The position numbers and the translations under genes are program-made. DNA of 64,000 bases from Petrosia ficiformis (taxonomy: Eukaryota > Porifera > Demospongiae > Haplosclerida > Petrosiidae): assembly GCA_947044365.1 (NCBI GenBank), contig OX345638.1:5713201-5777200 (forward strand), read 5' to 3'. Under the pieces are notes generated by a model, which saw nothing but the letters and a program-made list of their open reading frames with translations, made no database searches and was not told the DNA's origin. Numbering within the stretch: position 1 is the stretch's first letter; the number at the start of each line of letters is the position of its first letter. Below are positions 11,395-23,954 of this stretch, piece by piece.

Positions 11395-12060
11395 TGTGTA
11401 CATATAGATAATACATGTACATGTATATATGAGATCCATATCTAACACATGTACATGTACATAAGTATATACATCATGTACTTGTCATAATAGTGTACAT
11501 GTACATGTGTACATATAGATCCATATCTAACACATGTACATGTACATAAGTATATACATTATGTACTTGTCATAATAGTGTACATGTACATGTGTACATA
11601 TAGATCCATATCTAACACATGTACATGTACATAAGTATATACATCATGTAATTGTCATAATAGTGAAGATGTACATGTGTACATATAGATCCACATCTAA
11701 TACATGTACATGTACATACATAAATATATACATCATGTACTTGTCATAATAGTGTAGATGTACATGTGTACATATAGATCCATATCTAACACATGTACAT
11801 ACATTAATATATACATCATGTACTTGTCATAATAGTGTACATGTACATGTGTACATATAGATCCATATCTAATACATGTACATGTACATACATTAATATA
11901 TACATCATGTACTTGTCATAATAGTGTACATGTACATGTGTACATATAGATCCATATCTAACACATGTACATGTACATAAGTATATACATCATGTACTTG
12001 TCATAATAGTGTACATGTACATGTGTACATATAGATCCATATCTAACACATGTACATGTG
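11395..12060. repeat. Minisatellite, period about 86 bp, about 8 units
   Basis: Units carry GTGTACATATAGATCC, then CATATCTAACACATGTACAT, then a GTACTTGTCATAATA word. The last word recurs at about 11483, 11568, 11653, 11743, 11826, 11911 and 11998, giving spacings of 83-90 bp. ACATGTACATGT palindromes punctuate each unit. A single related unit occurs near 7690-7760. Confidence 0.9.
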
Positions 12061-12137
12061 ACAGAAATGACAAGTACATCTAACACATGTACTTGTTGAC
12101 AGAAATGTAACAATACTAACAGAAATGTAACAATACT

Positions 12138-12143
<6 letters not shown>

Positions 12144-12197
<54 letters not shown>

Positions 12198-12214
12198 TAT
12201 ATATATATATATAC
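12144..12214. repeat. (TA)n microsatellite
   Basis: Long AT run preceding copy 2 of the 325-bp repeat. The minus-strand ORF across it is low-complexity. Confidence 0.9.
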
Positions 12215-12538
12215 ATATATATATGGCAACAGTTCCATACGAATAGGTGTATATTTTGTATAACACCTCATCAATAATTTAATTAATAAACCACTGTATA
12301 TATCATATACAGTATACATCATATATATACTATGGCTGGTTGCTGTGCATGCTGTATATAGCATCAGAGGCTTTTGTGGATATACTCCATGGGCCTCAGG
12401 TTATATCCAGCATATCATCAGCCTAACTATGTTTCATATTTGACATTGTAATTATTCTGACTGAATCTACATGCTACCTTACATACTATTTGAACTGAAG
12501 TTAAAGGTCAAAGATGATGGTAAACATGTATGCGTAAC
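12215..12538. repeat. About 325-bp direct repeat, copy 2
   Basis: Nearly identical to 8213-8537; homology stops abruptly after ATGCGTAACA. DNA from 12539 to 13085 shows nothing further recognisable. Confidence 0.85.
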
Positions 12539-13085
12539 ATCTGGGATCATTTTTGACTTGGAGACACAAAGTTTAACATTAGAAAGTTGGGAAATACCAA
12601 ACTAACTAAAAATACAACTCACGGATTCATCTGCAAAGAAGTGTCCAAGCGAGGCTCTTTTTTAGACAACATCTATACAATCACTCACACACGACAATTG
12701 AAAGACGTCAAAACAAGTAAAATAAACAGCTAGTAGCACAACAACATAGTATAGTGATAGTAGAATAGAACACAACTAGCCTTTTAAAAAGGCAGTAGAA
12801 AATCTGCACAAAGTCTGAGTCCACCATTTTCCTGCAGGAAAGTAGGCACACCCACTCATCATGTACTATTACTAACAGATTGACACTTCTTGCTTGTGCT
12901 AGCTAAGCTGAGCAAGGATTTGTGCACCCAGTGTATCCCTAGTATATATTTATATAATGCAAAAACAAAACTGTCAAAATAACTGTAACACATGTAACTT
13001 TAAATACTCGCAAATATAATAACCAATTAATCAGTTATTTTCAAAATTTTCTTTTTGCAATATAACTATACTTATATTATATAGC

Positions 13086-13104
<19 letters not shown>

Positions 13105-13116
<12 letters not shown>

Positions 13117-13203
13117 TGCTACCATGGCAACCGTTTGATGTGGTTAGGTCTTATATTTTGTATATAGACCTGTGAATCTTTAATCCACCAGCATACTATA
13201 TAT
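13105..13203. repeat. Hairpin repeat related to the 8.2/12.2-kb copies
   Basis: ATATAGTATGCT at the left is inverted as AGCATACTATAT at the right, enclosing a second hairpin AGGTCTTATATTTTG...AGACCT. It follows a TA run and carries the ATGGCAAC word shared with the 325-bp repeats. Confidence 0.6.
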
Positions 13204-13206
13204 TGT

Positions 13207-13350
13207 ATATAGTACACTTACAGTTCTTATATACCACAATATAAACCCTTGGTTTAGTGTCTTTGGATGTGATATAGCCCTCGCAAGCTCGGGCTATATC
13301 ACATCCTCGGGTCTATATTTTGTATATAAGAACTGTAAGTGTACTATATA
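13207..13350. mobile_element. 144-bp foldback element
   Basis: Outer arms ATATAGTACACTTACAGTTC and its complement end at 13349-13350. An inner stem GGATGTGATATAGCCC (13264-13279) pairs with GGGCTATATCACATCC around the loop TCGCAAGCTC. Same design as the 5169 and 10546 elements: nested stems with a CTCG-type loop. Confidence 0.75.
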
Positions 13351-13356
13351 ATATAC

Positions 13357-13463
<107 letters not shown>

Positions 13464-13503
13464 ATTATAATTATAATTATATAAATTTACATACCTCTAC
13501 TCC

Positions 13504-13550
13504 ATGGGTACCTGCCCTTACCCAGACTATGGGTAAGGGCAGGTACCCAT
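13504..13550. repeat. Perfect 21-bp stem, 5-nt loop hairpin
   Basis: ATGGGTACCTGCCCTTACCC and the next base (13504-13524) are exactly complementary to 13530-13550, with loop GACTA. The words GGGTACCTGCCC and CAGACTA also occur at the ends of the RecQ-carrying element at 31064-31789, so this may be a fused pair of related termini. Confidence 0.7.
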
Positions 13551-13866
13551 AAATTGATATGCTCAGCCTGCCACCATCTTTGTTTCTGACTATTACAGTA
13601 CCGTAATAATTCGGCGTAACTAAACAATAATAATTATTATTATAATTATAATTTATATTTTATATATAATTATACTCGTGATGTATGGGCGGCCGTGTTT
13701 TCCCGGCCGGTTTTCTGGCCTGGCACGAAGTTGTAAAGTTACAACCTTATTAAACTCAAAAGCGTTATAAATGCTGGCCCCAATTCTATAGTTCATATAC
13801 GGAGGCTCCTTATATAGAACAAATAGCTGTACTCAGATTGTTCATGTTTGAGAATTACACAGAACA

Positions 13867-16800
13867 ATGATGCTTTCCTGTGTCTTCTTTTTAGCTGGAA
13901 TAATCAGGTAAGCAATAGAATCTACTTGTAGTGATATATAACTATATATATACAGTGTAAGCAGTAATAGGTTATTTTAACCTTCAGTTTAGTTACAGGG
14001 CCGTGGAGTTGCAATGCAATTGTATTTTCCTTCATGCTTGAAGTAATTATAATTAGTATATATGAGATTATCATGTGTGTATCGTTTTTGCAGTAGCATG
14101 GTGCATATAGCTAGCTATGTGTCATTTACTATACTATGTAGTGCTGTAATTCTAATTGCTAAAGCTTAACTTTTAAATTTGTAAATATAACCATTCTACA
14201 TGAAACGTTGTTTACAAATTTAAGAGTTATGTTTTAGCAACAACAAATTTATAGTAGGGATGGACGATATTGAAAATTAAGTTTTGTGATTATGGCAATA
14301 TTGCAACTCTCAGTGTTACTGTCTATGATAGCAAAATTAGGCTCAATTTTTAAAAGATGACACTTCTGATCATGATCCTTGTTTTGAGTGCATACGGCTC
14401 AAAACTAAGTGTTATTAATAGTATTATTTTTCAACTGCATAATTATAATTATTAATTTCATTGTAGTAAGACAATATTTGTTATTGCAACATTATTGGCA
14501 GACCAAAATCATGCAATTAGCATGGTTCACTTTTAAATTTGCATGTCAACAAAATGTATGAAACTATTACTGCATGTATACCAGTACATTTGTTGGACAA
14601 GATAAGACTGGCTAAATTTAATGCAGTATGCTTTTATGATAATACTGCTTTAATGATAATAATTATATACCTTCACATTTGTATTGAATCAACTACTGCA
14701 TCAGTCATGGATCCATACATGCATTTGTGAAAGTGCTGCACTGTGTTATAATGAAAGGGCAAACATGTATTTCAATACAATTATTAAATTTTACATTACC
14801 AATGAAATTTAGAATTTGAGATGGATGTAAATCCATGTTTTACTTGAATATTGTATTAATGGCCATCTAAACTATTTTTGTGCAGTTGTTGCGCACAATG
14901 TTATATTGTTTTAATAATACAAATATATATAAATTATTATATATATATATATATAATATACATATAATTATATATATATATATAATATAAATTAATGGTT
15001 ATTTTAACCATACATGAGTTTCAATTCCTCCTGAGTGATAAGTGGTTACAAGTGATAATCTATTTTTTTTCATCTATAATTATTAACTAGTTTATAAAGT
15101 ACATGCCAAAATAAAGAATGGTAGCAAAAGCAATGTACATACATGTACTTTAAACATGTTAATTCCATAATAATTACATACATGTGCTGTCATTTCAATT
15201 ATCATCACATGTTATTTGCTATTCAATTACTCTGGAATGAGCTAGTAACATCTGTTGTTTTCACAGATGTTGGAATTAGAATGCTAATAATACACCACAG
15301 GTTGTGCCTATATATAATACAATGCTTATATAAGTATATAGCTATATAATTGTAAAAAGTAGTAGGTTATTTTAACCTTCAGTTGGTTACAGGAGTTTCA
15401 ATGCAATTATATTTTTCTCCATGCTGATATATTTTTCCTGCTAGGCAATATTTACAAGTCATGTACAGTTCATTTGATCTGGTATTATAGTAATAAACAT
15501 ATTAATACAAGTAGTTACATATGTAGCATAGTATTATAGATACAACGTGTGATGTATTATTAGTATCATTATATTCTAATTGAAACATCAACAGATGTTA
15601 CAGGCTCATTTTATTAATTACGTACATGCAATAGCAATTAACATGTGATGTACTCCATGAATATTTGAAAAGTCAGCATAATTATAACGGGATTTATATG
15701 TACATGTACATTGCATTATGTTTCTTTATCATGACATATACTTTGTACACTAGTCAGCATAGATCAAAATTAAAAGAAATAAATTACTACTTGTAAACAT
15801 TACCTAGCTAGACAAGCAAACAGCATTGATTTATAAAGTCTCAGGAGGAATTGCAACTCATGTAACCAATGAGGGTTAAAATAACCCATTCATTTTTACA
15901 GAGATACTGTATTGATATGTTTGTTACCATATGCCTTATTATGATATGTATTTTATACTAGTCAATATAGGTGAAGATCGAATGAACTGTGCCTTGTAAA
16001 TATGGAAATTGGAAAAGGCTGTCATAGTAGCATAGTATAATTATTATGTATAATACTTAATAATTATACAATTATATATAATATATCAGCCTGTTCAACA
16101 ATCCGTTAATTTCTTGTCCACCAAGATTCCAAATGCATACTCTTATAATTTGAATATTCTAGATATGAAAGATTTTAAAAACTATTATAATAAGTGATAA
16201 ATATAACTATAGATAATATCCATACAAAATATTTTGCATCCTTTACTGGAGTCACATCAAGAATTGGACGGCTTGAGCACTCTCAAGTTGCCAATTTGCT
16301 GTATCCTTCATACCTGTATGGAGATAATATGGATTCTCAGCATGCAGCCATATTGATGAAAGCATTCCAAAATATAATAACACTATAGTAAAATTTGAAT
16401 TCCTAACTTATGAAGTTGCAAAGAATAATGTAAATTTAGGCAGTGCAGGTCATTATAATTATGCTAGTGCCGAAACCAGTTGTATATTGAAGCACTATTA
16501 ATTTTGGTACTATCAAAAATGGGATGGATCAACTCCTTAATGAGATTCGTAGCTACGGAAGGCATACCTGATACAATAAGATATTTCAGTGCAAGCATTT
16601 GAAAGATGTGCCTTACTTAAACACGAATCTCATTTTTAGCATGTAAATATGCAAGTAAAATTATTAATGTGTAATAGTACTAGTAGTAAACATACATAGC
16701 TATGTACTTTCTCTCAGACATATTGGTTAGCCACACCCTTTCATGAATAATTAATAAGTACACAGTGCACTCATTTCTTTTGTCTTTTGTGCCCTCCTAT

Positions 16801-19800
16801 TCACTGCTGCTGGGGCCACCCCTTTAATATACCCACAATAGTAATTTACTACTAAAATAATTTTACATTGCCATCAACACACAGATACACGATATGGATA
16901 ACATATTATAATTGACTTGTCATGTTTGTAACCTGTATTAAAAAACTAAATAGAAACTTGTGCTCTTCTTGCCGCTTTAAACATTATAATTATTTTTGCA
17001 GTTCCATTATTTTAGTTATTATTCGCATAGTTTAAAAACAATTCACATATGAATATCATTAGTTTGTTATCATTAGGAGAATATATAAACAGATTCATAA
17101 AATTTAATTTAGATCCCTCATTACAGCATTAAACATCAAAAGAAATTATTCATATCATGGTTTAAAAGATGAATATCATATAATTAAACGTGCGGGAAAA
17201 TGTTGAAAGAATGTGCATTCTGGTGATTAAAATAAGCTGTTGGTCACTCAGAGCTACCATCCTTTATAATGTTGCAAAGCTTATAGCTAGATCTATACTA
17301 CTAAAACCAAGGATTAATGTTTGAAAAGGATTGTGAGTGGAAAAAATGTGTTTACCAACTCCAAAAAAGACTCTATGTTATACTACTCAGACTATAACCA
17401 TAACTAAAACCCCTTTTAGTAAGGCATTATGACTTTTAGTTAACTAAACTATAACTAATTACAGGTCCACTGCAATAAATGTAACTAACTAAAATGAAAA
17501 TTGGCCAATAATGGGTACTTTTAGTTAGTTAACTAAAACTAAAACCCTTTTGGTAATCCAAAAATTTTTTTAGTTAATTAACTATAACTGTAACTAAAAT
17601 TGTGATAAACTAGACATACTATAATTATAACTAAAAGTAGTTGGTATTATCAAACTAAAACAACACTACAGTCAGTCTACGATTGTTATTTGCTACCCGG
17701 TGACTGGCATTAGATATGGTAAAGTGACCATGCAATCTCATATTTCACCATTGGTAGGAAATGTCAGCACTCAATTTTGAATGATCATGTGTTCGATCTG
17801 TGCTAAATAATCACATAGCATGCTGAGTCAGCACAACCATGAAATTGCTTATATATATATACACCAGATACTTCTCCACGTAGTGCATGGGTGCAGCTGG
17901 GGACGAGACTAACAATCCACATGAAGTGACAAATTTCAAATTAAAATAATCGTTAAGAAAACAAGATATATAAGAAAACAGTATCCCTATGACTGCTGTA
18001 TTGAATCATGGCTGACTTTGTCATGCCTGAAGCACAACAGCTTATTACAGTTATTATTTTGATTATCTACTCTCCTTATCTTTTAAAGGACCTCGTAAAA
18101 GTTTCGAAATATATTTCAGGTAGAATAACTACAAGCAGTGCTAGTCTATAGAGCTCGAGCGCTCATTCTATTACGTGCCATGCTCGCGTAAGTGACAAAT
18201 TCCAAACATACATCAAACCCGTGGGAAAGAAATCATATGGATGGCCCTACGGACCATAACAACATAACTAAACTATAAGTTACTAACTGACAGTGTCCTG
18301 ATGAGTATTATAAATAATAGCTTTAATCAGTTCTATCGCGAAATGCATACTGTTATAGTTTCATGAACTTTCATTCACATAATCATGAGTGTTGAAGTAT
18401 ATAGAACCAAGCTATTAGTATAGAATCTGAAAAAAAGTAATTTAAGTTATTAAATTATTGTTGTGACTTTTAATTAGTATTGTCATGTTAACAAATCTGT
18501 TTGACAAAAACAGTCTTAGTTTTATTAATTACAATTACAAGTCCATATTAAATGACTGCTGTTAGAATTCACCAATGTCTGTTTCACATCAGATTTAGAG
18601 CTGTGCTATATAGTAAATGGCATGGATAAACAGTCTTACTGTCCAACTCTATAGGACTTATTCTATTCCTCTAAGTTTTGCTCAACTGTAAACAATTCAG
18701 CTCAATTTCAGAATTTATAGAATATCAAGCCATAGAAAATGTACTATAAACTACAAACTCTTTATGACTACACAAATGACAGAACTGCAACTGATGTGCT
18801 CCTACTTTAATTACTCCCACTGGAGTTGTCTCACAGCACATCCCACAGGTGGTATGGTTTAACTGGTTTTTAGGTGGTTTGTATAGTATTTGTTGTTATT
18901 TGTATTTCTATTTAGGCACTATGATAATATTAGTAATTAATATATGTATATTTATGTCAGACTACTTTTATATGGTATCTATGTTCGACTTTGTTATACA
19001 GGATATGACATCACAATAATGAAAATTAATAATAACAATAGACCTTTATATTATACATGAATATGCATATGTTTTAGATTTGACATTTATCACACGTCAC
19101 ATCAACAACATAAATGACTTTGGTAGACTACAAATTGATTACTATCTATTTTTTCATAGTGTACATCTGACATTGGCTTCTTATCTGGACATTCCAAGGA
19201 TCTACTTCTTTGGGCAGTACCGAGCTGATGTTTCTACTGTCAACAACAATAATTGCTGCTTTGAGAAAATATGTCCTCCTAATAACACGCCGGTCAACTG
19301 GAATGCTAATGGTACAGGTGAATTCTATTTCTTTGATACAAACATAAGTGGAGCAGTTAATAAGAATGGAGAATTTACGCAACATGAGCCAGTCATAGGT
19401 GCTAAAATTCTTGATAATGGTAAAAGTCCCTTTGCCAAGTTGGTTGATATAGATGTCGATGCACAATACCATTCTACCCTATTTGGTATGAGATTTGGAA
19501 TTGGCTGGGAACAAACAGAAGACAGCGAACAAAATCTTGCATTTAAAGGTGAATGGTCTCCAAACGTCCTTGTTCAAAATTGGTGGCCCAATGAAACTAG
19601 AGTTTCAGCAACAACAACCATTACTAACATTTCCTGGTATCCTGAAAATGATCGTAATTCTACTATACTCAAAGACTTAAGAAAAGCAAGTTTAGAAAAT
19701 GGAAACACACTTCAGGTTTCCATTTCACTTTATAACTATGCATTCTATCCGGATTTGTTTGGCTATGTTGTTGGTACAATTGGTATTTATAAAGAAGGGG

Positions 19801-22370
19801 AACCACTGAATTATGGAGGAGAGAGGCTATTGAATCGCACAAATTCGTCTCCGATGTACAAAGCAGCTTTCAAAGTACATGAAAACTCTAGCTCACTTAC
19901 AGTAGATCTAAGCAATGCACTACCACTTGAGGGAATTAACCTTGTTGACATTGGTACACTATTCCTTGCAATTATACGCAATGAAAGACAATGTGTGGAA
20001 CCTATTTCAAATAAATGCATACCATATCTAAACACAAACTGGTTTAACAGTACATCTGGTGTTGTAGACTATAGACTTTCACCTGAACAGTTGAATAGTT
20101 TGACATCCAGTGCTACTCTAGTTGTAGTTCAGCGAAAGAACACTGATGAAGCAGACTATTCAGAATGTGGACAAAATGAAGACAATAAATTTATAGTGTT
20201 GCTTAATGAAGTACAATATTACGTACGACCCACAGGATTATATCGTGCTCAATTAGAGCATAATGAAGCAATTGAAATTCCAATGTATGTTACTCACCTT
20301 GGAAAACCAGCTGAAAATATCTTGATTGGAATTGCTGTTATAGAGAATCGTTATGGTGTTACTGGATCTGGTTATCCAAAACCAGAAAATGGAGTGACAG
20401 TCGAGGGTAGCAATCAATCAGTGAAAACAACAAACAGTTCAGGACTAGTGACATTCGCATACCGGGTGGCAAAGGAAATGAGCACAGAACGATATTATGA
20501 TCCATCACCTTGTGAAGGGAAGAAATGGCTACCAATTGATGGTCAAGTTTATCGATTTATTTATGGTGTTTGTACAACGGAAACTAATTGCACCTACATT
20601 GATGAAGTAAATGACAGTGAGAGTATTGTCATCAAAGGAATGTCCAGCACTAATGCCTCTAGACCATATACATGGGAAAGAGATGTATATCCAATATTTC
20701 ACCAGTACTATCTTCTGTATCCAGTAATGGGAATATTACTTAATCTATCTGACTATGATTCTGTTACTAAGTATCAAAATCTGAATCTGCTAAAACATGC
20801 TATGGGTCTTAATATTAATGACCCAAACTATATGCCAGCAGGAAGAGATATTTCCCCCTCTAAACAACAAATGATTTTAGATTGGCTTGATAATACAATA
20901 AGAAACATTACTCGAATGTCGTTTACTCCTCCTGATTCTGATGAGACTGTTCCAGTGATGTCATCTTCTAACTGTTACCATCCAAGCACAGCATCAGCTG
21001 AAAGTGATTTTGATAGATACAGTTATTGTGAAGATGAGAACATAGATTTTGTTAACTATGATTACTTATATGATGACATTAACGATTCACTGGACAACAC
21101 TGCTACTAACTGTACTAGGCCTTTGCTTGGATACACAAAAAATTCTCAAAACCCAAACATACAGGCATTATGTACTATTAAAAACCTTCAGGAACAGTTG
21201 CAAGAAGCAGTTGAGCTTGAGTTTGCAACCATTCCTCTTTATTTGACTTCTCTTTACTCCATAGTTGATGGATGTAATTCAGAAATATATGACATTATTC
21301 GTAGTGTTGTTATACAAGAAATGTTACATATGGTACAAGCAGCTAATATCCTGATTGCAACAGGAGGAACACCAATAGTTGATGATGCTAGTTTCGTTCC
21401 AAGATTCCCTGGTCGCCTACCAGGATGTGTTCATCCCAATCTGAAGGTCTATTTAGACAAGTTGAATATCATCCATGTTCATGATGTGTTTACAATTTTA
21501 GAAGCACCAGATATAACACGTGTTAGTACACCAGTCCCATTGTTATCCAACCACACAATTGGGCAATTTTACTATGAGATTGAAAATTGTATCGAAACTT
21601 TGGGTGATAAAATATTTCAACCGGAAAAAGAGGAGAAGCAAGTAAATTGGCCCTGGACATTACAGGAGGAGATTACAGTTGGAACTGTACACATAGTTAC
21701 AAATATGGCTACTGCCATTGATGGTATTAAGGAAATAATTGAACAAGGTGAAGGAACTGATCCACTTAACCCTGATGATCTTGATGCAGGACAGTTAGCT
21801 CATTATTATCGTTTCCAGGAAATCGTTTGTGGAAAAAAACTTATCAATACGAGTGACGATGAATATGCCTACAAAGGAGATGATATCACATATGATCCTC
21901 TTGGAGTTTGGCCCATGAGGCCAAACCCTGGGGCAGAAGGTATTGTTCCAGGAACTACATGCTACATTGAAGCAACAGCTTTTCATAGAGTGTTTCGTGC
22001 TTTACTTCGAGATCTTCAAACAACATTTAGTGGTTATCCCAAGAACATTATCAAGGTTGTTGAGCTAATGGAAGCACTACAAATATACACAAAACGAGTT
22101 ATGCAGGTGGAATACAATGATAATTATACTTGCGGTCCTGTGTGGGATTACAACTTTGAAGTAACAGAAGGTCTGAAAGAGACAGAGACAAGTGATAACA
22201 CTGATGTTCCAATATGGTATTACCTAGTGCCAGTTGGTATCCTTGTAACTATAATAGTTTTGGTTTCTGTTGTTTTGTTGGGCGTTTGCTTCTGTGTGAA
22301 AACCAAGGAGAAAAGATCACATACAACACCTAAATCAGATAAAGAGATACATGAGCTTTCGAGCTATTAA
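13867..22370 (+). CDS. VioB-like secreted membrane protein, paralog 1
   Basis: Two exons: 13867-13907 and 19160-22370, giving 1,083 residues. Exon 1 encodes a signal peptide (MMLSCVFFLAGIIS) and ends CAG|GTAAGC; exon 2 follows TTTTTTCATAG in matching phase. An ORF start at 19080 lies inside the intron and is rejected because paralogs splice at the same place. The ectodomain starts ASYLDIPRIYFFGQYRAD, like the VioB N-terminus (LDFPRIHFRG). Further VioB landmarks follow: a YYxxYP block, DPNYMPAGRDISPSKQQ, then a ferritin-like domain from about residue 690 with helix AVELEFATIPLY, ExxH in IQEMLHM, and QGEGTDPLNP followed by LAHYYRFQEIV. One transmembrane helix (WYYLVPVGILVTIIVLVSVV) and a basic tail end the chain. 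Many NxS/T sites fit secretion. VioB couples indole-pyruvate imines in bacteria; substrate here is unknown. The 5.25-kb intron is full of MITEs. Confidence 0.85.
14990..15903. mobile_element. CACTGTAAAA-type MITE, full copy 15348-15903, plus partial copy
   Basis: The left end TGTAAAAAGTAGTAGG, TTATTTTAACCTTCAGTTGG (15350 onward) is inverted at the right end (GAGGGTTAAAATAACCCATT ... TTTTTACAG, to about 15903). Interior words match copies at 35.2, 38.0, 40.7, 42.9 and 59.6-63.9 kb. An earlier inverted fragment occupies 14990-15310. Lies in the intron of VioB-like gene 1. Confidence 0.75.
16539..16634. mobile_element. 96-bp MITE with AATGAGATTC ends
   Basis: AATGAGATTCGT at 16539-16550 is inverted as ACGAATCTCATT at 16623-16634; inside, GGCATACC and TGCCTTACT words give further partial pairing. 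Second member of the family at 3089-3258. Confidence 0.5.
17385..17650. repeat. Degenerate TAACTAAAA-rich repeat
   Basis: More than a dozen TAACTAAAA/TTTTAGTTA-type words in both orientations, forming short inverted pairs (TTTTAGTTAGTTAACTAAAA). A shorter counterpart sits at about 35985-36045. Intronic to VioB-like gene 1. Confidence 0.6.
18000..18267. repeat. Composite of two dispersed repeats
   Basis: 18000-18190 is the reverse complement of the repeat at 6155-6455; 18204-18267 matches one arm of the foldback at 5169-5489 (AACCCGTGGGAAAG, GATGGCCCTACGG). The two therefore co-occur at both loci. The rest of the intron to 19159 shows nothing recognised. Confidence 0.65.
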
Positions 22371-23954
22371 TTAAAACACGCTTTATCCTTTAATTAGATA
22401 GGACAATAGTATGCATGTATAAGTAGTTTAGTTATGTATTTACACTCTCTCTGTTTTTGACAGGGTAGTGCTTTGTTGAAATTTGTATATATGTAGCTCT
22501 GAGCAATTGTTTTTGTTGACCCCACTGAATTTTTTAAACATTTTATTTGATTATGTGCGAATTTGGCTGAAGTTATTATATTTAGTAAACATTTTGGACA
22601 ATTCATATCCTTAATTATAATGTTGGTTTCTGTGTGGTACCACCCATGATCATCTGGCTATATATGCTATGCTATGTCTGAAACTAATGGACAGTGACAG
22701 CACTTTTATTATCATTTTTCTACTCTTATACTTTGAAAGAATCCTGTATACCAAGAACTTTCCATGATAGTAACAGTAAACTGCAATTTTCGAACAGTAA
22801 GTAGTTAATCTTCATATTCTAGTTATACATGCATGCTATGTATGACCAGTGTGGGACCTTCATGATTATGGCACAGTAAAGTACACATGTACTTTGATTA
22901 CATGTAAACTTTAATGCACCATGGAGTGTCTTGTACTGTTTACATTCATTTTTTTGGAAACAATTAATACATATGGCCAGTAATCAATACTAAATTTCAC
23001 ATATGTAATTACATTTAATTCAATATAAAATTATGTATGCATTGATGCACTGATGTCACAAAATTATGATTGGTACTTAACTACTTATACTGACATAATA
23101 ACTATATGAGACTGTTGACTAGTTTCCTCGGTGAATTATTGTAATAGATTCATGGTCTTAAATACATATCAACTAAAGTTCATCTACTATACCTGGCTAA
23201 CTCAGACACTTGCAAGGGGTGCATTGTTAGAGTATAGTTCACCTCTGCTCTTATATTGGGACGAGGAGCGGATTCTCGAATCGAGATTAGAGGGGGCATA
23301 ATTTCCGATCACATAACCCTTCATGCAGCATACTGCGCAGGGTGATTATGCTTACATACATAGTACACACAATCATGCATCAGACATACATACAAACAGA
23401 CAACATGCATATATAATCGCATACATACATACATGATGTATGCATGCATGTGCATTATAGGGAATGAAATAAAGTATATATAACTTTGTAAAAATATTCT
23501 ATTTCCATAGTGCTTAGTTCAAATGAAAGCATGCAACTTCATTAATCATTGCAGCCTTCCTGCAGCTATATCAAGTCTTGAGTTTGTTATCCTAAAAAAT
23601 TGTCTCCCCGTCTAAATGTAATGTTTACGGTGCCTATATTAAGACTATGTAAAGCCCAGGTATACTAAGGAACAAATCATTCGATTTCTCATTCGTTGAA
23701 TTAGGTGAAAGTTTGAATATGGAAATTCTACTTTTTTAGTTATATTATACCTCAATTGCTTTCAAATAATATTCATAGTATGGCATTCACACAATAACTA
23801 CTACATGAAATCAGGTTTGAAGAGTAAGTCATTGTATTAACATTAACATTTTAACAATGAATTATAGTAAATTGATAGTGGAGGGTGACAATAATACCTG
23901 ACCGTTAGGATTCCAATATATTAACAGTTTACATGCTGCTACTAAGCCCCACAC
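22371..23954. other. Intergenic, downstream of VioB-like gene 1
   Basis: AT-rich, with CATACATA-type simple sequence near 23350-23440. No gene, RNA or clear repeat boundary recognised. Confidence 0.5.

Noticed and set aside
19080..19159. ATG at 19080 as the start of VioB-like gene 1
   Set aside because: This stretch is intron by comparison with paralogs; the acceptor at 19158-19159 and exon at 13867 give a signal peptide and conserved start.
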